In this document: positions 59,932-64,000 of the stretch, in pieces | Layout: each line of letters begins with the position of its first letter | Position numbering within the stretch: the first letter of the stretch is position 1 | Assembly: GCA_023101885.1 (NCBI GenBank) | Contig: JALPQD010000922.1 | Coordinates: 124,001 to 188,000 of the forward strand | Length of the DNA: 64,000 bases | DNA from: Typhlomys cinereus | Taxonomy: Eukaryota > Chordata > Mammalia > Rodentia > Platacanthomyidae | Direction of reading: 5' to 3' | Notes under the pieces: model-generated | What the model was told of the DNA's origin: nothing | The model's input: the letters and a program-made list of their open reading frames with translations, nothing else | Database searches by the model: none | Position numbers and translations under genes: made by a program

Positions 59932-59946
59932 CCACTTCTGGTACCA
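59932..59946 (-). promoter_or_regulatory. Primer-binding site, tRNA-Leu
   Basis: TGGTACCAGAAGTGG on the minus strand, five bases (GAAAT) after the LTR. It pairs with the 3' end of tRNA-Leu with one mismatch, the feature that gives ERV-L its name. Confidence 0.88.
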
Positions 59947-59951
59947 ATTTC

Positions 59952-60435
59952 TGTATTAGTTAGGGTTCTCTAGAGTCACAGAATTCACAGAACGAATATA
60001 TATATACATATATAGGAAATTTATTGAGTTGGCTTACAGATATGGCCGAGGTAGTCCAGCGAAGGCTGTCAGTAGCCGAGGTAGTTCCAACGATGGCTGC
60101 CAATAGCTAGCTGCTCAGTTCGGTAGTCAAGTAGGTGCTGGCTGAAGGCTGGAGAACTCCTAGAGCCTTAGTCTAGTGGAAGGTCAAAGGAACCGGGCAG
60201 CCGGAAGGAAGAACGATTCCTAGCACAGCTGCAAGAAGGGATCTGTTCTCCTTGGTGGCTCCTTTTTATATGATGCAGTATTGGGAGAATCCTTTGAGAG
60301 CTTTGGAGTTCTGATAGGATCTAGGGTGTGTACATCCTTTCAAGTAGTCTCAGTTGATCCTTTTCCAGAGGTGGTCTCAGCCCAGCTTAGTTAATACCCT
60401 GTGTGTCAAGTTGACACCCAGGCTTAACTATCACA
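59952..60435 (-). repeat. 5' LTR of the ERV-L provirus (promoter LTR)
   Basis: 484 bp, starting TGTGATAGTTAAGCC at 60435. It has a TATA-type box at about 60264-60270 and AATAAA at 60020-60025. Apart from eight substitutions and the AT tract it is identical to the 3' LTR. Confidence 0.95.
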
Positions 60436-62800
60436 GGGGTGCTGTGGTTGGGGGCCACTTGCAGGATGTTTACAACGGGGCATGGCTCCCAGATCCTGAG
60501 CCAGCCAGAGTGCACTCAGTAGAAGCTGATCTCTTGCCCATGGGCCCGTGAGGTCAGAGGTCAACCTCCTCATGTTTACTGAAGTGTGTTTGTCCCTTCC
60601 ATTAGCCAAGTCATATAACCCAGCAGCCTGGGTGATGGAAGTCAGCCCGTGGGGCGACCTCTGCACCAGTTTGTCCTGAAGACATTGGTCAGGGGTTTGG
60701 GGTGGTAGAGGATGGGCGGGGGCAGGGGGCAATGTCTGTCAGCGGGTCAGATGTGACTTAGCCCCCTGAGACTCCGATCAGCAAAGTTACCAGGCAGCTG
60801 GGCGCGGGGTGAGGAGGGGCAGGTTGGCACCCAAGCCCAGGGGAAGTCCCATTAGCATCTGCAGGGTGGTCGGCACTGCTGCTGTGAGCTGGTTCCTTTC
60901 GCAAGCGTCTTGGACCCTCCCAGGGCTGTGTCCCTGCAGAGCTGGCCCCGACCCAGCCCTGAGCTTTATTTCCAGCCTGAGCTGCTGACTGTACAGGGGC
61001 CTCCTGGGAAGGGGCCCCCCATCACCTCACCTGAGACTGTGGAAAGGGGGTGTGGTCCCTTCCAGCCTCGCTTGCCTGCTGGGTGGTAGGATCAGAGCCA
61101 CTTGGCTTCAAGCCTTGCGTGGAAAAGCCCCCAAGGGGGCTCACGTGTCGAGGGTCTCGAAGGAGCCTGTCCGCGTGCACGTAGTTTTGCTTCTGAAGCA
61201 GGCTGGCCTAGGCTCCATGCGTAGCTGGGCTGGGATGACGGCCATGCTCGCCACGCCCGGTTTATGTGACGGGCCCGCGCTTCAACAATCAAGCCACGTC
61301 TCCACGTGAATGCAGCAAAGCTGCTGCCCCAGATGTGGGTCCCTTTGCCCCTGCCACCCTGGCTTGTGGCAGTCCCCCTTGCCAGGCTCTTCCTGGTGCC
61401 TCCCCTCTCTCCCCATAATGCCTGGGTCCCCCAACTCTTCCTCCGCAGGGACTCGTTCACATTACATCGCTGCCTGCCAAGTTGCACCAGTAGAGAAGCC
61501 AGACGGATTCGGGCAGGAATGAAAACCTGAAAACAGACCCGGGAGGAAGAGAGCGGAGGCGGGCGCACGACGGCCTCATTTTCCCCACCCGCCGCTCTGC
61601 TCCCTGGTTCTGGCATTCCGAGGGCATGAGAAGGAAGCGTCTTCATTTCCCCTGGCGCCGTGACTAATCATCATGCGTGGGGGCTTTGTGAGGAGCAGGA
61701 CCCGCGGCCTCTGCCCTCAAGGCTGCCTGGGGCTCGTGGGAAATGTGCCTCTTGCTTCCTCAGCTTCTGCCCCGGCCCCGGCCCTGACTGTGACAGGCCT
61801 GCTCCTCTCTGGGGACCCTAGTGACAGTGGACACTGAGTCTCGGATAGCACAGGACCAGCTCTCCATCTTGGGCACCAAGCCACTCCAGCAAAGTACTTG
61901 TAGGGAAGATAACTGCGTGTTCCTGGGACACAGCAGGCTACCTCCCTGGGCGGTGGGAGGGTCTGCATTTTGCAAAGAGGCACCATAGGCATTTGGAGCC
62001 CTGAACCCCACTAGCCAGAGGGGACCTGCAGAGACCTCAGCCACACCTTCCTCAGGTCCCCTTCGAGTAGCGGAGGCCGAGGATGAGGAGGGACAAGGCG
62101 CCACATGCCTTGAACAAGAAGATACCAGCGCAGGTTCACTGGCGGGGGACCCCTCTGTGGCCCTGGAAGGCCACGCTGCCCCCAGCGACCAGGACGCGTA
62201 GCCTTCGCTGTGAGGCACGGGGCTGCAGGACGGCCAGGAAGGCACGTGCGTTCCCTCCCGGCTTAGGGGAGTTGGCTGCTGAGTCACACTGTGGGTGGCG
62301 TCGCTGCTGCTGGAACTGACAGAAAGGGATGGGGCCCAGGGGTGGGGATGGGGCTGGAGAGGTTCCACAGTCAGAGATCAGAGGCCAGAGGGCGCGGTGT
62401 TCCAAGGGGACGGTGGCTCGGGCCAGCCAGAGCCTGTTGACCTTCACTCGTCGCTTTGATCTAAGTATTTGTTAGACTCACATATTTGCTAAAGCAAAAG
62501 TCAGGGACTTTGAGAAATCAGGTCAAGATCAAGGCCAGCGTTGGCAGCTCAGAGGGCAGCTAGGGTGTAGCGACTGTTGAACTGATAAGCCCTGGCACAG
62601 GCAGGCCTGAGCGTAGGAGGACCCTCCGCAGCCCTGAGACATGCCCCCGTGCCAGCCAGCGGGATCCAAGGCTAGCATCCGAAGCTGGTCCCGCTCAAAA
62701 GAGGACACACAGTGGCCTCCAGATACAATACTTCCCACTCAGGATCACTGACCAGTGAGATGTATGTGGAGTCCATCACACTCCGTGAGAATGGATGACT
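60436..62800. other. Presumed intron DNA, no gene seen
   Basis: GC-rich DNA right of the provirus, beginning with the right copy of the duplication (GGGGT). Frames at 61092-61646 and 61760-62368 have no recognisable domain. Confidence 0.35.
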
Positions 62801-62804
62801 CTAA

Positions 62805-62905
62805 AAGGTGTCGGAGGGAGGGAGGCTGAGGCGGGCGGACCACAAGATCGAGGCCAACCAGGCTTCTTTATCCAGTCCAGCCACAGCCTGGGCTGCAGAG
62901 CCGAG
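62805..62905 (+). mobile_element. B1-like SINE remnant
   Basis: GGAGGGAGGCTGAGGCGGGC followed by ACAAGATCGAGGCCAACCAG. The beginning is missing. Confidence 0.5.
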
Positions 62906-63335
62906 ACCTGGCAGCAGATCCGGGCAGTGATGAAGGCAGGATGAAGGCCCAGGGAGCCAGGCCTCCCTCACCCTGTGCAGGCCCGTTTGGCCGAAAGCCG
63001 CAGAAGAAATGTGTGGACACCCTAGCAAGCAGTGTGGAGGTTTCTGGAATAACTTATAAAGAAATCCAGCGATCTGGTAGCAGAGCCACCACATGGATGG
63101 AGTCTGAGAATACTGGTGGGAGGCGAGCAGAGCAGGAAGGAGGGCGTGGAGGGCGAAGGTGGGGGCGGCGTTTCGGCGCTTCGATGGTCAGGCGGGCTGG
63201 ACAGCACAGAGCGGGCGGATGCACCGCTCGCTTTCTCCTTTCCCCAGGACAGGGTGCCGCCCAGCGTTCAGGGTGGGTCTCCCTTCTCAGTCAAGCCTCT
63301 GCAGCCCTCGCAGACAGCCCAGAGCCCAGTCCCTC
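62906..63335. other. Presumed intron DNA
   Basis: Nothing recognised. Confidence 0.35.
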
Positions 63336-63470
63336 CCTGAAGCACTGGGGGCCCCGCTCCCCACATCCCTGCCAGCATTGTTGTCTCTGTTCTCTTTCTG
63401 GTGGTCATTCTGACAGGGGCGAGGAGGACCCTCCGTGCCGTTTGCACATGCCTGGCACTCGGGGGGCTGC
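63336..63470 (-). mobile_element. Old L1 fragment
   Basis: CCCACATCCCTGCCAGCATT, TTGTCTCTGTTCTC and GGTCATTCTGACAGGGGCGA keep the order of the reverse of an L1 ORF2 segment. Diverged. Confidence 0.5.
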
Positions 63471-63660
63471 ACCCTGGGCTGTATTGCTGGTCTTGGTTCT
63501 GTCGCTCTGCTGTGGCCAGTGCTGAGCTGCTGTGGGCTGTGAGGCTCTCTGAGGACCGAAGGCTTCCCACGGTCCTTTGTGCTTCCACAGTCACTGAGGA
63601 TTTCCTTCTGGTTGTGTGAAGAACACCAGTGGGAACTTTAAAATTAACCAATTATTATGA

Positions 63661-63682
63661 GTGAGAGAGAGAGAGAGAGAGA
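63661..63682. repeat. (GA)n microsatellite
   Basis: GAGAGAGAGAGAGAGAGAGA beside a B3-like element. Confidence 0.9.
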
Positions 63683-63699
63683 AAAGGAGATAGCATAAG

Positions 63700-63842
63700 C
63701 GCTCTCTATGGTGCATGGGTGAAGGGGTCAGAGGGTAACGTGAAAAAGTCAGTTCTCTCCTCCCATCACGTGGGCTTCTCAGGATTGAACTCAGGTCGCC
63801 AGGTCTTGGGAGCAGGTCCTTACCCGCCGGGTTATTTTGCCA
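63700..63842 (-). mobile_element. B3-like SINE
   Basis: Reverse copy: GGTGAAGGGGTCAGAGGGTA, CAGTTCTCTCCTCCCATCAC, GTGGGCTTCTCAGGATTGAA, CTCAGGTCGCCAGGTCTTGG, GGTCCTTACCCGCCGGG. Confidence 0.8.
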
Positions 63843-63937
63843 TTCACATCCTTAAACTTTAAAGAAAACCTGGAAGATCGTTAAACTCCATCTAAGTGAT
63901 GAGGGAGAATAATGAAAGCATGAAGCTATCATGCCCA

Positions 63938-64000
63938 TCCTTGTGCCCACGCTGTGCCCACGCTGTGCCCACGCGACATGACGTGATCGTGCCCACGCTC
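63938..64000. repeat. 11-bp tandem repeat at right edge
   Basis: Three perfect TGTGCCCACGC units, then a broken part (GACATGACGTGATCG) and one more GTGCCCACGCT. Runs out of the window. Confidence 0.8.

Larger units (their letters stand above)
54512..60435 (-). mobile_element. ERV-L (MERVL-like) provirus, full length, inactive
   Basis: A 5.9-kb provirus in reverse orientation with LTRs of 484 bp (5', right) and 493 bp (3', left) and a perfect 5-bp target duplication, GGGGT (54507-54511 and 60436-60440). Five bases beyond the 5' LTR is a primer site matching tRNA-Leu. The internal order is gag, protease, RT, RNase H, integrase, dUTPase, with only about 330 bp between the end of pol and the 3' LTR, so no env, as usual for class III ERV-L. 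The LTRs end TGTGATAG...CTAATACA, the form of mammalian MLT2/ERV-L LTRs. I count eight substitutions between the LTRs over about 470 comparable bases, plus one AT-repeat indel, so the insertion is fairly recent in evolutionary terms. Coding is disrupted by in-frame stops, frame changes and an L1. Confidence 0.95.

Noticed and set aside
60436..63700. ACKR2 coding exon near the right end
   Set aside because: No frame of about 380 codons and no hydrophobic seven-segment pattern on either strand. The best frames are short and GC-driven.

Overview
This is mammalian genomic DNA, not bacterial or phage. The repeats are rodent-type: B1-like, ID-like, B3/B4-like and a B2-headed tRNA SINE, rodent L1 3' ends, and an ERV-L provirus related to mouse MERVL. 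The mix fits a mouse-like (myodont) rodent, probably not a house mouse. I cannot name the species. About 64 kb holds only one complete protein-coding gene that I can support.

Layout. At about 290-560 is a CpG island with an RFX X-box-like site and a perfect CRE. It sits next to a 39-bp minisatellite that runs off the left edge. From recalled synteny (CCDC13 - HIGD1A - ACKR2 in human 3p22 and mouse chr 9) it is probably the promoter of CCDC13, a centriolar-satellite gene reading leftwards out of the window. From about 8.1 to 18.0 kb lies HIGD1A on the minus strand. Its coding exons are at 11781-11877, 8955-9089 and 8234-8283 and encode 93 aa. A non-coding first exon lies in a strong CpG island at 17.4-18.3 kb. 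HIGD1A is a hypoxia-induced mitochondrial inner-membrane protein of the respiratory chain. The CpG island has CCAAT boxes on both strands, GC boxes and HIF-type RCGTG cores, so it looks bidirectional. The rightward gene would be ACKR2, an atypical chemokine receptor. Its coding exon is not in the window, so 18.3-64 kb is best read as ACKR2 5' non-coding or intronic DNA packed with repeats.

Repeats dominate. There are large minisatellites at 1-288, 5.70-6.16, 9.10-9.99, 10.87-11.09, 14.04-14.74 and 41.31-42.30 kb. They give rise to long, meaningless open frames. A B2-headed SINE family ends in (CA)n and accounts for most dinucleotide microsatellites. Nested structures include an L1 inside an LTR (33.75-34.79 kb) that faces an inverted copy of the same LTR.

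The largest element is a complete ERV-L provirus on the minus strand (54512-60435). It has a perfect 5-bp target duplication (GGGGT), two LTRs about 98% identical, a tRNA-Leu primer site, and recognisable gag, protease, RT/RNase H, integrase and dUTPase regions, with no env. It is inactivated by stops, frameshifts and a later L1 insertion in the RT region.

The most interesting point for follow-up is the 39-bp minisatellite beside HIGD1A exon 3. It abuts the 3' splice site, and its exon-proximal copy appears to supply the branch point.
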